A DNA stretch of 64,000 nucleotides from Pseudomonas linyingensis (GTDB lineage: Bacteria > Pseudomonadota > Gammaproteobacteria > Pseudomonadales > Pseudomonadaceae). Positions 49,799 through 59,601 of the stretch are shown here, piece by piece. Position 1 is the first letter of the stretch; each line of letters begins with the position of its first letter. The notes beneath the pieces were generated by a model. It was given only the letters and a program-made list of their open reading frames with translations. It was not told the origin of the DNA and ran no database searches. The stretch is taken from positions 1 through 64,000 of the forward strand of contig NZ_FNZE01000011.1 of assembly GCF_900109175.1 (NCBI RefSeq), read 5' to 3'. A program made the translations under genes and the position numbers.

Positions 49799-50539
49799 GT
49801 GAAGATCCAGATCAAGGGCCTTGAGCGCCTCCGCCAGTCGCTCGACCTGGACGAACTGCTGGCCAAGGACTTCGGGCCGCGTGCGGTAGTGGATGCGATC
49901 AACCACACGGCGTTCGCTGTGCGTAAGGTGCTGCAGTCGGAGATGACCGAGGTGTTCGACCGGCCGACGCCCTGGACGCTGAAGAGCCTGCAGGTGAAGC
50001 AGGCCAAGGTCGGCAGCGGCAAGACGGTCGAGGATGCGGCGATCTACGTCAGCGACTACGCGGCGTCGAAGGACAACGCGCCAGAGGCGTGGTTGAAGTC
50101 TGAGGTATATGGCGGCCCGCGCAGATCCAAGCGGCTCGAGGAGGCGCTCAGGTATTACGGGATTCTGCCGCCTGGGCATATGGTCATGCCTGGCAAGGGG
50201 GCGCGCCTCGATGCCTACGGCAACTTCAGCAAGGGGCATATGTCGCAGCTGCTCTCCGGTCTTGGTGCCGCAGAGATGAAGGCTGGTCTGACAGCCAACG
50301 CCAGTGAGAACAAGCGATCGCTGGTCAAGGGTAACGCCAAGGCGTTCTTCGTGATCCGCCGCGGCAAGACGGCCATCGGCATCGCCGAGCGGCGCGGCAA
50401 GACGATGGAGCTCGTGCTGGTGTTCATCCGCAAGACGGATTACACGCAGCGCTTCCGGTTCCACGAGATCGTCGAGAAGATCGCCAACCGCTACCTGCTG
50501 CTCAACCTCGACGAGGCCATCGTCAAGGCGATTGGGTGA
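49799..50539 (+). CDS. putative phage structural protein before terminase
   Basis: This 246-residue protein begins with GTG at 49799 (VKIQIKGLERLRQSLDLDEL), AGGGG upstream. The early segment AVVDAINHTAFAVRKVLQSEM resembles minor tail or connector proteins of the gpZ type, followed by basic beta-rich sequence. Position upstream of the small terminase is unusual for a tail gene. The assignment is weak. Confidence 0.5.
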   Translation: MKIQIKGLERLRQSLDLDELLAKDFGPRAVVDAINHTAFAVRKVLQSEMTEVFDRPTPWTLKSLQVKQAKVGSGKTVEDAAIYVSDYAASKDNAPEAWLKSEVYGGPRRSKRLEEALRYYGILPPGHMVMPGKGARLDAYGNFSKGHMSQLLSGLGAAEMKAGLTANASENKRSLVKGNAKAFFVIRRGKTAIGIAERRGKTMELVLVFIRKTDYTQRFRFHEIVEKIANRYLLLNLDEAIVKAIG

Positions 50540-50805
50540 GATATGCACCAATGCGGTGCGTTTTTGGGTGCCGAAAGACTCGAAAAAGTCTGCGGGTCCT
50601 CCCAGGGGGGTAGGGGCCTGAGGGTGATTGGAGCCTCGCGTCTTCCCTATGTATGAACTTTTTCCGGGGGTTGGTTGTTGTTTTGTCGAATCGTTGGAGG
50701 CCGCGCCGTGCGGGACTTTCGCCTTTCTAATACATCAACTTGCTCCCCTTTTCGCGACCAGTCGCCCCAGCGAGGTAGCCAGGCCACCTGAATCCGAGGC
50801 AGACC

Positions 50806-51336
50806 ATGGACAAACAGCCCCACTGGCTCAACAAGAGCGACATGGCGGCCAGCCTCGGCATCAGCGTGCAGGCCTTCGACAAGTGGGGGGTGAAGCCGGT
50901 CGCGCGCATCGGTCGGGAGGCCTTGTTCGACGCGCGCTCGGTGGTCGACAACCGCCTCGCCCAGGCCGCCAAGAAGTACACGCCTGCTGGCGCGGACGGC
51001 GAGGGCATAGATCCGCTCGCCGAGCAGAAGCTCACGCAGGAGCGGCTGCGCCTGACAGCGGCCATGGCCGACTCCCAAGAGCTGAAGAACGAGGTCAAGC
51101 GCGCGCGCCTGGTTCCGGTCGAATTCGCCGTGTTCGCCCTGTCGCGCATGGCCGCGCAAGTTGGCTCGCTGCTCGACACCATCCCTCTGAAGCTGCGGCG
51201 CAAGCACCCAGACCTCGATGTTCGCCACATCGAATCGCTGCAGCGCGAGATCGCTGTTACCCGTAACGCCGCCGCAGAACTGGGCGACCTACTGCCGGGC
51301 CTGCTCGATGAGTACCTCGAAAACCTGGATGAATGA
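50806..51336 (+). CDS. terminase small subunit (Nu1-like)
   Basis: This 176-residue protein has an N-terminal winged helix (WLNKSDMAASLGISVQAFDKWG, EALFDARSVVDNRLAQAA) and a helical C-terminal half (KLTQERLRLTAAMADSQELK) like DUF1441/Nu1 small subunits. It recognises the packaging site on phage DNA. GAGG lies before the ATG. It overlaps the large subunit by 8 bases. Confidence 0.82.
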   Translation: MDKQPHWLNKSDMAASLGISVQAFDKWGVKPVARIGREALFDARSVVDNRLAQAAKKYTPAGADGEGIDPLAEQKLTQERLRLTAAMADSQELKNEVKRARLVPVEFAVFALSRMAAQVGSLLDTIPLKLRRKHPDLDVRHIESLQREIAVTRNAAAELGDLLPGLLDEYLENLDE

Positions 51337-53344
51337 ACTTCGCCGGGCGGTCTCGCTCGGCCTGCAGGCCCTGTACAAGGAACCGCCGCTGACGGCTGTC
51401 GAATGGGCCGACAAGCACTTCTACCTGTCGAGCGAATCGAGCTACCAGGAAGGCAGGTGGGAGACCGCCCCGTTCCAGCGGGCCATCCTCAACGCCATGG
51501 GCAACGACCTGATCAGGGTCGTCAACGTCCTCAAGTCCGCGCGAATGGGCTACACCAAGCTGCTCTGCGCGAACATCGGCTACAAGCTCCAGCACAAGAA
51601 GCGCAATGTGCTCAGCTGGCTGCCGACCGATGGCGACGCCGAAGGCTTCATGAAGCGGCACATCGAGACCTTCATCCGCGACGTGCCCGTACTGCTGGCA
51701 CTCGCGCCCTGGCACGGCAAGAAACACCGCGACAGCACCCTCGAAGCCAAATGCTTCGCCAACCGCAAGATGTACTGGTGCCTTGGCGGCAAGGCCGCGA
51801 GGAACTACCGCGAGAAGTCGCCCGACGAAGTCATCTATGACGAGCTGAGTAAGTTTGACGCCGACATTGAGGGCGAGGGCTCGCCGACCTTCCTAGGCGA
51901 CAAACGACTCGAAGGCGCGACCTTCCAGAAATCGATCCGCGGCTCGACGCTCGGCGTGGCCGGCGAGTGCCAGATCAGCAAGGCCGCCGAAGAATCGCCG
52001 CACCTGCTGCGCTACCACATTCCGTGCCCGAACTGCGGCGGCGAGCAAACCCTCCGGTGGGGCGGCAAGGACTGCGCGTTCGGCATCAAGTACGAAACCA
52101 ATGCCCTCGGCGAAGCGGACAAGGCCTGGTACCTGTGCGAGCACGCCGCCTGCGTCATCGAGAACTACCAGGCCGTCGAGGCGGCGAAAGAAGGCCGCTG
52201 GATCTGCGAGCGCACTGGCATCTGGACCCGCGACGGTATGGAGTGGTTCGGCGCCGATCGCGAGCCGATCGCCACCCCACGCAGCCTCAGCTTCCACATC
52301 TGGACTGCCTACAGCCCGTTCACCACCTGGCTCGCCATCGTCGACGAGTGGCTCAAGGTCAAGGGCGACCGCGAGCGCCTGATCACCTTCACCAACACCA
52401 CCCTCGGCGAAGTGTGGGCGGAGGACCAGGGCGAAAAACTCGACTGGGAAGTCCTCCACGGACGCCGCGAAATCTGGCCGGGCGAAGTACCCGGCCGCGC
52501 CGTCGTGCTGATGGGCGGCATCGACACCCAGGACGACCGCTACGAAGGCCGCGTCTGGGCATTCGGCGCTGGCGAAGAGGCCTGGCTGGTCCGCCGCTTC
52601 ATCCTCACCGGCGACCCGGCCAGCGAGGAACTGCGCCGCAAGGTTGGCATCGAGATCCGCCGCCAGTTCACCCGCATCGACGGCGAGGTCATGGCCGTCA
52701 CCCGCTGGTGCTGGGACGCCGGCGGCCACTACGCCGACGAAGTTCACGCCGAGAGCCGCCGCCACGGCGTGCACTGGGTCATCCCCATCTTCGGGGCCAG
52801 CACCTATGGAAAGCCCATCGCCCGGTTCCCGCGCAAACGGGACAAGCAACAGCGCACATACAAGACCGAAGTCGGCACCGACAACGCCAAGGAACTGATC
52901 CTCAGCCGCCTCAAACAGCCGGTCGATCACGGCAAGAGCAACGCCTGGGAGCCGCAGCCCGGCGTCATCCACCTGCCGGCCAACAACGACATATGCGACG
53001 AGACCGAACTCAAGCAGCTCACCGCCGAAAGCAAGGTGCCCAAGATCGTCAAGGGCCAGCGGGTCTACCGCTGGGACGCCAAGGGCCGCCGCAACGAAGC
53101 GCTCGACTGCCTGGTGTACGCCACCGCCGCCCTGCGCATCAGCCAGCAGCGCTTCGGCCTCGACCTCGAAGCCCTGGCCTGCGCCGAAGCTCGGCCGGTC
53201 GCCGGCGAAGTGCTGGACAAGGTCAAGGCGCTCAAGCCCCTGCGCAAGAAGGAACAGCCCGCGCCGAAACCCCAGGCGCCCGCCCCAGAAGCCCCGCCGG
53301 CCTATCCCAGCTGGCTCAAGATCGGAAACGACCCATGGCTATGA
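51329..53344 (+). CDS. terminase large subunit (GpA family)
   Basis: This 671-residue packaging motor is of the lambda gpA family. The ATPase part begins with EPPLTAVEWADKHFYL and contains the segment LKSARMGYTK in place of a classical Walker A, DEVIYDELSKFDADIEGEG (Walker B), and a cysteine pair (PCPNCGGE). The nuclease part has VVLMGGIDTQDDR and RWCWDAGGHYADEV. A Pro/Ala/Lys-rich tail precedes the end. The ATG at 51329 overlaps the small subunit. GpA terminases make cohesive ends. Confidence 0.93.
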   Translation: MNELRRAVSLGLQALYKEPPLTAVEWADKHFYLSSESSYQEGRWETAPFQRAILNAMGNDLIRVVNVLKSARMGYTKLLCANIGYKLQHKKRNVLSWLPTDGDAEGFMKRHIETFIRDVPVLLALAPWHGKKHRDSTLEAKCFANRKMYWCLGGKAARNYREKSPDEVIYDELSKFDADIEGEGSPTFLGDKRLEGATFQKSIRGSTLGVAGECQISKAAEESPHLLRYHIPCPNCGGEQTLRWGGKDCAFGIKYETNALGEADKAWYLCEHAACVIENYQAVEAAKEGRWICERTGIWTRDGMEWFGADREPIATPRSLSFHIWTAYSPFTTWLAIVDEWLKVKGDRERLITFTNTTLGEVWAEDQGEKLDWEVLHGRREIWPGEVPGRAVVLMGGIDTQDDRYEGRVWAFGAGEEAWLVRRFILTGDPASEELRRKVGIEIRRQFTRIDGEVMAVTRWCWDAGGHYADEVHAESRRHGVHWVIPIFGASTYGKPIARFPRKRDKQQRTYKTEVGTDNAKELILSRLKQPVDHGKSNAWEPQPGVIHLPANNDICDETELKQLTAESKVPKIVKGQRVYRWDAKGRRNEALDCLVYATAALRISQQRFGLDLEALACAEARPVAGEVLDKVKALKPLRKKEQPAPKPQAPAPEAPPAYPSWLKIGNDPWL

Positions 53345-53553
53345 CCCAAGCCGAAAGCATGGTCCAGAAGTACATCGAGGCCGAAGTCGCCGTGCTCGAA
53401 GGGCGCAGCGTCAGCTTCTCCGGCCGCACCCTGACCATGGAAAACCTCAGCGAGATCCGCACCGGCCGCCTGCAGTGGGAACGGCGCGTCGCCGCCGAAC
53501 AGGCCCGCGCCCGCGGCCAGAGCGGCGGCCACAGCCTGGCGGAGTTCCAATGA
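53335..53553 (+). CDS. head-tail joining protein gpW
   Basis: This 72-residue protein (MAMTQAESMVQKYIEAEVAV, GRTLTMENLSEIRTGRLQWERR) matches lambda gpW, which joins heads to tails. It overlaps the end of the large terminase gene by 10 bases and the portal gene by 4 bases. Confidence 0.88.
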   Translation: MAMTQAESMVQKYIEAEVAVLEGRSVSFSGRTLTMENLSEIRTGRLQWERRVAAEQARARGQSGGHSLAEFQ

Positions 53554-55157
53554 ACCTCATCGACCGACTGCTCGCGCCAATCGCGCCCGGTATCGTGGTG
53601 CGCCGGCTCGCCGCCCAGCAGGCCATCAAGGCCTATGAAGCGGCCAAGCCCAGCCGTACCCACAAGGGCAAGGGCCAGACCCGCAGCGCCGACCTGTCCC
53701 TGCAGCACGACGCCAGGTCCCTGCGCGCCCAGTGCCGCAAGCTCGACGAAGACCACGACATCGTCACTGGCCTGTTCGACAGGCTGGAGGAGCGCGTGGT
53801 CGGTGGTGCCGGAATCGGCATAGAGCCGCTGCCGCTGACCTACGCCGGCGAGGTTCACACCGAGTTCGCCGCCGCGATCAAGGCCGCCTGGTCCGAATGG
53901 TCCCTGCGCCCCGAGTGCTCTGCCGAGCTGACCCGCCCGCAGATGGAACGGCTGATCTGTCGCACCTGGCTGCGCGACGGCGAGGCCCTGGCCCAGAAGC
54001 TGCGCGGCAAGATCCCCAACTACCAGCACCCCGGCGCGATCCCCTTCTCGCTGGAGCTGCTGGAACCCGACTACCTGCCCTGGGAGTACAACGACGAAGG
54101 CCGCGGCATCGTCCAGGGCATCGAGCGCGACGCCTGGCGGCGCAAGCGCGCCTACCACCTGCTCAAGCAGCACCCGGGAGGCCTCGGCGGCTATGCCCTC
54201 AGCCTGCAGACCAAACGGGTCGAGGCCGACAGCATCATCCACATCGCCTACCGCAAGCGCATCGGCCAGAACCGCGGCGTGCCGCTGCTGCATGCCGCGC
54301 TTATCCGCCTCGCCGACCTAAAGGACTACGAAGAAAGCGAACGCGTCGCTGCCCGCATCAGCGCAGCCCTGGCCATGTACATCAAGAAGGGCGACCCCGA
54401 GCAGTACGTCAGGCCGCAGGACGGCCAAGCGCCGGTGCGCCGCAGCTTCCCCATCGCTCCGGGCATGGTCTTCGACGACCTGCTGCCCGGCGAAGAGATC
54501 GGCACCATCGCCAGCAACCGGCCGAGCACCGTGCTCGAGGGCTTCCGCAACGGCCAGTTGCGCGCGATCGCCGCTTCCGGGCGCAGCGCCTACTCGACGG
54601 TGGCCCGCAGCTACGACGGCACCTACAGCGCCCAGCGGCAGGAACTGGTCGAGGCCCAGCTTGGTTACGACCTGCTGCAGCACGAGTTCATCGACTACTG
54701 GTGTCGGCCGGTGTACCGCGAGTGGCTGGCCATGGCCATGCTCAGCGGCGCCCTCAAGGTGCCCGCCGACGTCGACCCGAGCACTGTCTACGCCGCGGTC
54801 TACCAGGGGCCGGTCATGCCCTGGATCAACCCGCAGCACGAAGCCAACGCATGGGAGCTGCTGGTCAAGGCCGGCTTCGCCGACGAGGCCGAGGTCGCCC
54901 GCGCCCGCGGACGCAACCCGCAGGAACTCAAGAAGTCCCGCGAGGCCGAGATCAAGACCAATCGTGAAAAGGGGCTGGTGTTCAGCTCCGACGCCTCCCA
55001 CGACGGCAAGGCCAAGGATGGCCTGTCCCCGGTCGAGGCGGTGCAAAAGGCCTACCTCGGCGTCGGCAAGATGATCACCGCCGACGAGGCCCGCGAGCTG
55101 GTCAACCAGGTCGGCGGCAACCTGCCCATCCCGGGTCCGGACTTCACCGAGTCCTGA
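53550..55157 (+). CDS. portal protein (lambda gpB family)
   Basis: This 535-residue portal follows gpW as in lambda. Typical segments are LDEDHDIVTGLFDRLEERVV, PEQLTR-like WSLRPECSAELTR, NRGVPLLHAALIRLADLKDY and ARSYDGTYSAQRQELVEA. It forms the dodecameric ring through which DNA enters. The ATG at 53550 overlaps the gpW stop by 4 bases. Confidence 0.93.
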   Translation: MNLIDRLLAPIAPGIVVRRLAAQQAIKAYEAAKPSRTHKGKGQTRSADLSLQHDARSLRAQCRKLDEDHDIVTGLFDRLEERVVGGAGIGIEPLPLTYAGEVHTEFAAAIKAAWSEWSLRPECSAELTRPQMERLICRTWLRDGEALAQKLRGKIPNYQHPGAIPFSLELLEPDYLPWEYNDEGRGIVQGIERDAWRRKRAYHLLKQHPGGLGGYALSLQTKRVEADSIIHIAYRKRIGQNRGVPLLHAALIRLADLKDYEESERVAARISAALAMYIKKGDPEQYVRPQDGQAPVRRSFPIAPGMVFDDLLPGEEIGTIASNRPSTVLEGFRNGQLRAIAASGRSAYSTVARSYDGTYSAQRQELVEAQLGYDLLQHEFIDYWCRPVYREWLAMAMLSGALKVPADVDPSTVYAAVYQGPVMPWINPQHEANAWELLVKAGFADEAEVARARGRNPQELKKSREAEIKTNREKGLVFSSDASHDGKAKDGLSPVEAVQKAYLGVGKMITADEARELVNQVGGNLPIPGPDFTES

Positions 55158-55197
55158 CCCGTATTACCCGTAACAGTCACCACAACAGGAGGCACCC

Positions 55198-57312
55198 ATG
55201 GGGAGCCATCAGCGCCCGCTGCTCGAGCCGCGGGCCAGCATCCGCACGCCTGCGGTCGACGCCAAGAGCTGGTACCGCATCAACGCCCGCGCCGGCGGCG
55301 ATGTGGAAATCGAGCTGTACGGCGACATCGGCGACTACGGCGTCAGCGCCAAGTCGTTTGCCCAGGAGCTGCGCGACAAGGGCGCCATGCAGGCAAAGCG
55401 CGTAGACGTGCGCATGCACAGCTACGGCGGCAGCGTCCTCGACGGTTTCGTCATCTACAACCTGATGCGCGGCCTGCCCGGCGATGTGCACGGCTGGGTC
55501 GACGGTGTGGCCGCCTCAATGATGTCGGTGGTGGCCATGGCCTGCAACACCCTGCACATGCCGGAAAACGCCTGGCTGATGATCCACAAGCCATGGGGCG
55601 GGCAGGTCGGCGACGCCGACGACATGCGCGATTACGCCGACTTCCTGGATCGCAACGAGAAGAACCTGCTGGCTGCCTACAGCCGCAAGAGCGGCAAGAG
55701 CGAGGACGAGATCCGCGCAATGCTCAAGCCGGAAACCTGGCTCAGTGGCAACGACGCCGTCGCCGCCGGCTTTGCCGATGAAATGACCGAGCCGCTTGCC
55801 GCGGCTGCACAACTCACGTCCCAACGATTCAAGGAGTTTGCCAACATGCCCGAACAACTGCAGGCCCTGCTCGCACCGCGCGCCCAGGCCACCACCGTGC
55901 CGGCCGCTCCGGCTGCCCAAGCGACTGCGTCGGCCGCCGCTGCCCCTGCTGCCGCTCCGGTTACCTCCGCTGCCCCGGCTGCCGCGGCTCCCCAGGCTGC
56001 CGTCCCGGCCGCTCCGGCGCCCGCCGCCCAGGCCCCGGACGCCGCAGCCATCCGCGCCCAACTGATCGCCGAGGAGAACCAGCGCCGTCAGGGCATCAGC
56101 GCCCTGTTCCAACCGTTCGCCGCCCACCCCGACCTGCTGCAGGAATGCCTCGGCGACATGAACACCAGCGTCGCCCAAGCCCAGGCTAAGTTGCTCGCCA
56201 AGCTCGGCGAGGGTACCACCCCGACCGCCCCGGCCGCCGTCATCCACGCCGGCAACGGCAACTTGGTCGGTGACTCCGTGCGCAACTCCGTCGAGGCGCG
56301 CATCGGTCTGATCAAGGCCGAGAAGGACAACAAGTTCGTCGGCATGCCGCTGGCCGAACTTGCCCGCGCCTCGCTGCTCCACCGCGGCATCGGCATCTCC
56401 GGACAGGACCGCATGGGCATCGTCGGCCTGGCCTTCACCCACAGCAGCAGCGACTTCGGCCACATCCTCGGTGACATTGCCAACAAGTCCATGCTCAAGG
56501 GCTACCAGGAAGCCGAAGAGACCTTCCAGAAGTGGACCGCCAAGGGCACCCTGACCGACTTCAAGCCCACCAAGCGCGTCGACCTGACCAGCTTCCCCAA
56601 CCTGACTAAGGTCGACGAAGGCGCCGAGTACACCCACGCCACCATGGGCGACCGCGCCGAGAGCATCGTGCTCGCCACCTACGGCAAGCTGTTCAGCATC
56701 ACCCGCCAGGTGGTCATCAACGACGACCTCAGCGCGCTGGACCGCATCCCGCGCTCCATGGGCCGCGCCGCCATCCGCACCGTCGGCGACCTGGTCTATG
56801 CCGTGCTCGGCAGCAATCCGAAGATGAGCGACGGCAAGGCCCTGTTCCACGCGGACCACGGCAACCTGCTCAGCCCGGCCGCGGCCCTGTCGGTCGGTCG
56901 CATCGACGCCGCCCTGTCGGCCATGCAAGTCCAGGAGGAGGGCGATGCCATCCTCAACATCATGGCCAAGTACATGCTGGTCCCGGTTGCCCTTCGTTCC
57001 ACCGCCAACGCACTGGTGACTGCCGAGTTCGACCCGGCCAACGCCAACGCCAAGGTGCCGAACCCGGTGCGCGGCCTGGTCGAAGTGATCGCCGACGCCC
57101 GCCTCGACAAGCAGTCGAAGCTCAACACCTACTTCGCCGCCGACCCGGGCATTCACGACACCATCGAAGTGGCTTACCTCGACGGCAACGAACAGCCCTA
57201 CATGGAGCAGCAGCAGGGCTTCACCGTCGACGGCGCGACCTTCAAGGTCCGCATGGACGCCGGCGTCGCCCCGATGTCCTGGCGCACCATCAACAAGGCG
57301 CTCGGCGCCTGA
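55198..57312 (+). CDS. fused ClpP-like prohead protease, scaffold and major capsid protein
   Basis: The protein has 704 residues. Residues 1-200 are a ClpP-fold maturation protease: the catalytic serine is in GVAASMMSVV and the histidine in MIHKPWGG. Residues 220-310 are an Ala/Pro-rich linker, probably a scaffold. From about 340 to 704 it is a major capsid protein (ARIGLIKAEKDNKFVGMPLA...FSITRQVVINDDLSALDRIP...ANPNV-like C-terminus). Fusion of protease and capsid means self-cleavage during assembly. GGAGG lies 6 bases before the ATG. Confidence 0.92.
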   Translation: MGSHQRPLLEPRASIRTPAVDAKSWYRINARAGGDVEIELYGDIGDYGVSAKSFAQELRDKGAMQAKRVDVRMHSYGGSVLDGFVIYNLMRGLPGDVHGWVDGVAASMMSVVAMACNTLHMPENAWLMIHKPWGGQVGDADDMRDYADFLDRNEKNLLAAYSRKSGKSEDEIRAMLKPETWLSGNDAVAAGFADEMTEPLAAAAQLTSQRFKEFANMPEQLQALLAPRAQATTVPAAPAAQATASAAAAPAAAPVTSAAPAAAAPQAAVPAAPAPAAQAPDAAAIRAQLIAEENQRRQGISALFQPFAAHPDLLQECLGDMNTSVAQAQAKLLAKLGEGTTPTAPAAVIHAGNGNLVGDSVRNSVEARIGLIKAEKDNKFVGMPLAELARASLLHRGIGISGQDRMGIVGLAFTHSSSDFGHILGDIANKSMLKGYQEAEETFQKWTAKGTLTDFKPTKRVDLTSFPNLTKVDEGAEYTHATMGDRAESIVLATYGKLFSITRQVVINDDLSALDRIPRSMGRAAIRTVGDLVYAVLGSNPKMSDGKALFHADHGNLLSPAAALSVGRIDAALSAMQVQEEGDAILNIMAKYMLVPVALRSTANALVTAEFDPANANAKVPNPVRGLVEVIADARLDKQSKLNTYFAADPGIHDTIEVAYLDGNEQPYMEQQQGFTVDGATFKVRMDAGVAPMSWRTINKALGA

Positions 57313-57331
57313 TCTGATGGCCTGACCCCAT

Positions 57332-57357
57332 AGCCCCGCCCGCGCGGGGCTTTTCAT
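57332..57357 (+). terminator. terminator after the capsid gene
   Basis: AGCCCCGC/GCGGGGCT type stem with a short CCGC loop, followed by TTTT. It probably limits transcription after the abundant capsid mRNA. Confidence 0.7.
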
Positions 57358-57381
57358 TTCCGCCCCTGAGGATCGATCCCC

Positions 57382-57696
57382 ATGGCCAAGAACTTCATCC
57401 AGGACGGCAACGTCCTGCCCCTGATTGCCCCAGTTGGTGGCGTCCTCTCCGGCGGCATCTACGCCATCGGCACGCTGGTAGTGATCGCCAACGGCGACGC
57501 TGCCGAAGGCGAGACCTTCCAGGGCCACGCGTCCGGCGTCTGGAGTGTCCCGGCCGATACCGGCCTTGCCGCCGGCGCAACCGTCGGCCTGCTCGCCGGC
57601 GAGCTGGTAGCGGCCGCCACCGCCGAGGCTGTTGCCTGCGGAAAGCTGGTTACCGCTGAATCCGGCGGCTATGCCAGTGTCCGCCTCAGCAACTGA
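57382..57696 (+). CDS. DUF2190 capsid decoration protein
   Basis: This 104-residue beta-rich protein (AKNFIQDGNVLPLIAPVGGV, GTLVVIANGDAAEGE, GASGVWSVP-like) matches DUF2190, a trimeric capsid-stabilising family. It lies directly downstream of the capsid gene, and its stop overlaps the next start by 1 base. Confidence 0.85.
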   Translation: MAKNFIQDGNVLPLIAPVGGVLSGGIYAIGTLVVIANGDAAEGETFQGHASGVWSVPADTGLAAGATVGLLAGELVAAATAEAVACGKLVTAESGGYASVRLSN

Positions 57697-58013
57697 TGGC
57701 CGGAAACTTCGCCAACCTGATGGGCCGACTGCATCGCGTCGGCCTGCCCCGTCTCGCTGACAGCGTGGTCGACCATCTCGACGCCCAGGGAGCCACCTTG
57801 GTCGCCGGGCTCGATGCCATGGTCGACCGCGACGTCGAGCGCCTCGACCAGGGCCGCCTCGAGCGGGCCGTGACTGTCACGGTCAGCAAGTCCTCCCTGC
57901 AGCCCTTCGACCGCAAGGGTGCCTACCGCGTCAACGGCGAGGTGTTTGTAATCACAGACATCGCCAGCGATGACGGCCACCTCATCAGCTTCTTCGTGAA
58001 GGTCCGCAAATGA
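57696..58013 (+). CDS. head-tail connector (gpFII-like)
   Basis: This 105-residue protein (GLDAMVDRDVERLDQ, RAVTVTVSKSSLQPFDRKG, YRVNGEVFVITDIASDDG) resembles the gpFII-type connector that binds gpW and attaches the tail. It shares one base with the DUF2190 stop and overlaps the next gene by 4 bases. Confidence 0.75.
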   Translation: MAGNFANLMGRLHRVGLPRLADSVVDHLDAQGATLVAGLDAMVDRDVERLDQGRLERAVTVTVSKSSLQPFDRKGAYRVNGEVFVITDIASDDGHLISFFVKVRK

Positions 58014-58453
58014 CCCTACTGATCGACATGCAGTCGGCGATCAACGCCGCCCTGCTGGAGCGACTCGCCAGCGTGCCGGACTTCGGCGCCCTGGTGGTCG
58101 AGGACGAGGTTCTGCGCATCATCGATGCCGACGACGACAGCCTTCCTGACGACCTGATCGTCGTGCAGCCCGGTCAGAGTGAAGTGGTTGAGGACCCCGG
58201 CTTCGGCAGCTGCACCGAAAAGGTCAGCGTCAACATCGTGCTGATGACTCGCCGGGACAACTTCCCGGCGCTGCTGCGTGCGGGTCGCCTCGGCGTCAAG
58301 GTCGCACTGAGCGAGTACCGCCGCTGGCTTGGTCTGCAAGGTGTGACCCGGTTCGACTGGCAGGCCGAAACGCCCATGCCAGCCGGCGACGGCCACAGCT
58401 GGTCGTGCCGTGTCATGCCGCTGCAGATCACTTACACCCAGCACCTCAAGTAA
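58010..58453 (+). CDS. tail terminator protein (gpU-like)
   Basis: This 147-residue protein lies in the position of lambda gpU, between the connector and the major tail gene. It has an N-terminal helix (LIDMQSAINAALLERLASV), then beta strands with KVSVNIVLMTRRDNFPAL. It caps the tail tube. The assignment rests mainly on gene order and size. Confidence 0.7.
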   Translation: MTLLIDMQSAINAALLERLASVPDFGALVVEDEVLRIIDADDDSLPDDLIVVQPGQSEVVEDPGFGSCTEKVSVNIVLMTRRDNFPALLRAGRLGVKVALSEYRRWLGLQGVTRFDWQAETPMPAGDGHSWSCRVMPLQITYTQHLK

Positions 58454-58471
58454 CCCCACGGGAGACCCCCC

Positions 58472-59503
58472 ATGATCCATGCCCAGGACCGTTCCCTTAT
58501 CGGCCACGGTGTCGTTGGCACCAAGCCCTTCCAGTCCCGCCGCGGCTTCGGCGAGGTCGGCAACAGCAACGAGCTGAAGCTCGCCCACGCCACCGAAGAA
58601 AAGGCCCTGCCGAACTACCGCACCGGTGTCGGCAACAACAACAGCGTCACCCGCATCACCGCCGTGACCGGCAGCTTCACCCTGTACGACGTGACCCCGC
58701 CCAACCTCGCCCTGCTGCTCAACGCCAAGGTCAAGGGCGTGGCTGCCGGCGCCGTCGCTGGCGAGGTCCACCCGACCGCAGGTGAGGCGGGCGAGCACGT
58801 CGTCTTCGCCAACCTGGTAGACACCAGCGCCGATGCCACCGTCAAAGCCCTGCCAGCCACTGGAGACGCCATCGCAACTGAAGGCAATGGCGGTGATGGC
58901 ACGCTGAACAACGGCACTGATGGCAAGGTTTCCACCAGTGGCGTGGCCGCCGGCACCTACACCGTCACCCTCAGCAGCGCGTCTGCGTTCACCGTCACCA
59001 AGTCGGGCGGCACGGTGATCGGCAGCGGCACGGTCGGCGAGGAGTTCAGTGCCGGCGGCTTCAATTTCACCGTCACGGCAGGCACGACCCAGTTCATCGC
59101 CGACGACACCTTCACCATCACCGTGGCCGCGGGCACCGAGGTCGAGGCTGGCATCGACTACCTGCTGACCTCCTATGGCCTGCAGATCACCGCCAACTCG
59201 CGCATCGGCGCCTCCGGCATCAGCGTCGACTACGCGCGCGTAGAGGCCAGCGTGGTCGAGGTGTTCAAGGCGGCGTCCGTTGAGCAGACCATGCACTTCG
59301 CCGGCCTCAACGACGCACAGAATGGCGAGCCCTACGACGCCACCCTGCACCGCGTGAAGTTCAAGACCATCGCCGAGCTGTCGCTATCCAGCACCGAGTA
59401 CGTCGGCCTGGCCGTGACCTTCGAGTGCATGCAGGACTACACCCGCACCGGCGACGAACTGTCGCAGTTCTACACCCTGCGGCAGGTGAATAAGGCGGCG
59501 TAA
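58472..59503 (+). CDS. major tail protein (gpV-like) with inserted domain
   Basis: This is a 343-residue tail tube protein. The tube fold is at both ends (RSLIGHGVVGTKPFQ...VTRITAVTGSFTLYDVTPPN; VEVFKAASVEQTMHFAGLND...GLAVTFECMQD). Between about 110 and 235 there is a Ser/Thr/Gly-rich, immunoglobulin-like beta insertion that would project from the tube. GGAG lies before the ATG. Confidence 0.82.
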   Translation: MIHAQDRSLIGHGVVGTKPFQSRRGFGEVGNSNELKLAHATEEKALPNYRTGVGNNNSVTRITAVTGSFTLYDVTPPNLALLLNAKVKGVAAGAVAGEVHPTAGEAGEHVVFANLVDTSADATVKALPATGDAIATEGNGGDGTLNNGTDGKVSTSGVAAGTYTVTLSSASAFTVTKSGGTVIGSGTVGEEFSAGGFNFTVTAGTTQFIADDTFTITVAAGTEVEAGIDYLLTSYGLQITANSRIGASGISVDYARVEASVVEVFKAASVEQTMHFAGLNDAQNGEPYDATLHRVKFKTIAELSLSSTEYVGLAVTFECMQDYTRTGDELSQFYTLRQVNKAA

Positions 59504-59574
59504 GTCGCCAAGGCTCCCGCCTGCAGCTTGGGCGGGAGCAACGGCCGTTACAGTAACGGCCAACGAATTCACAC

Positions 59575-59601
59575 AAACCCGCTCCGGCGGGTTTTTTATT
59601 G
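59575..59601 (+). terminator. terminator between tail tube and tape measure genes
   Basis: AACCCGC/GCGGGTT stem with a TCCG loop and six T. A perfect 19-bp palindrome (GGCCGTTAC-A-GTAACGGCC, 59543-59561) lies just upstream. Confidence 0.78.
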
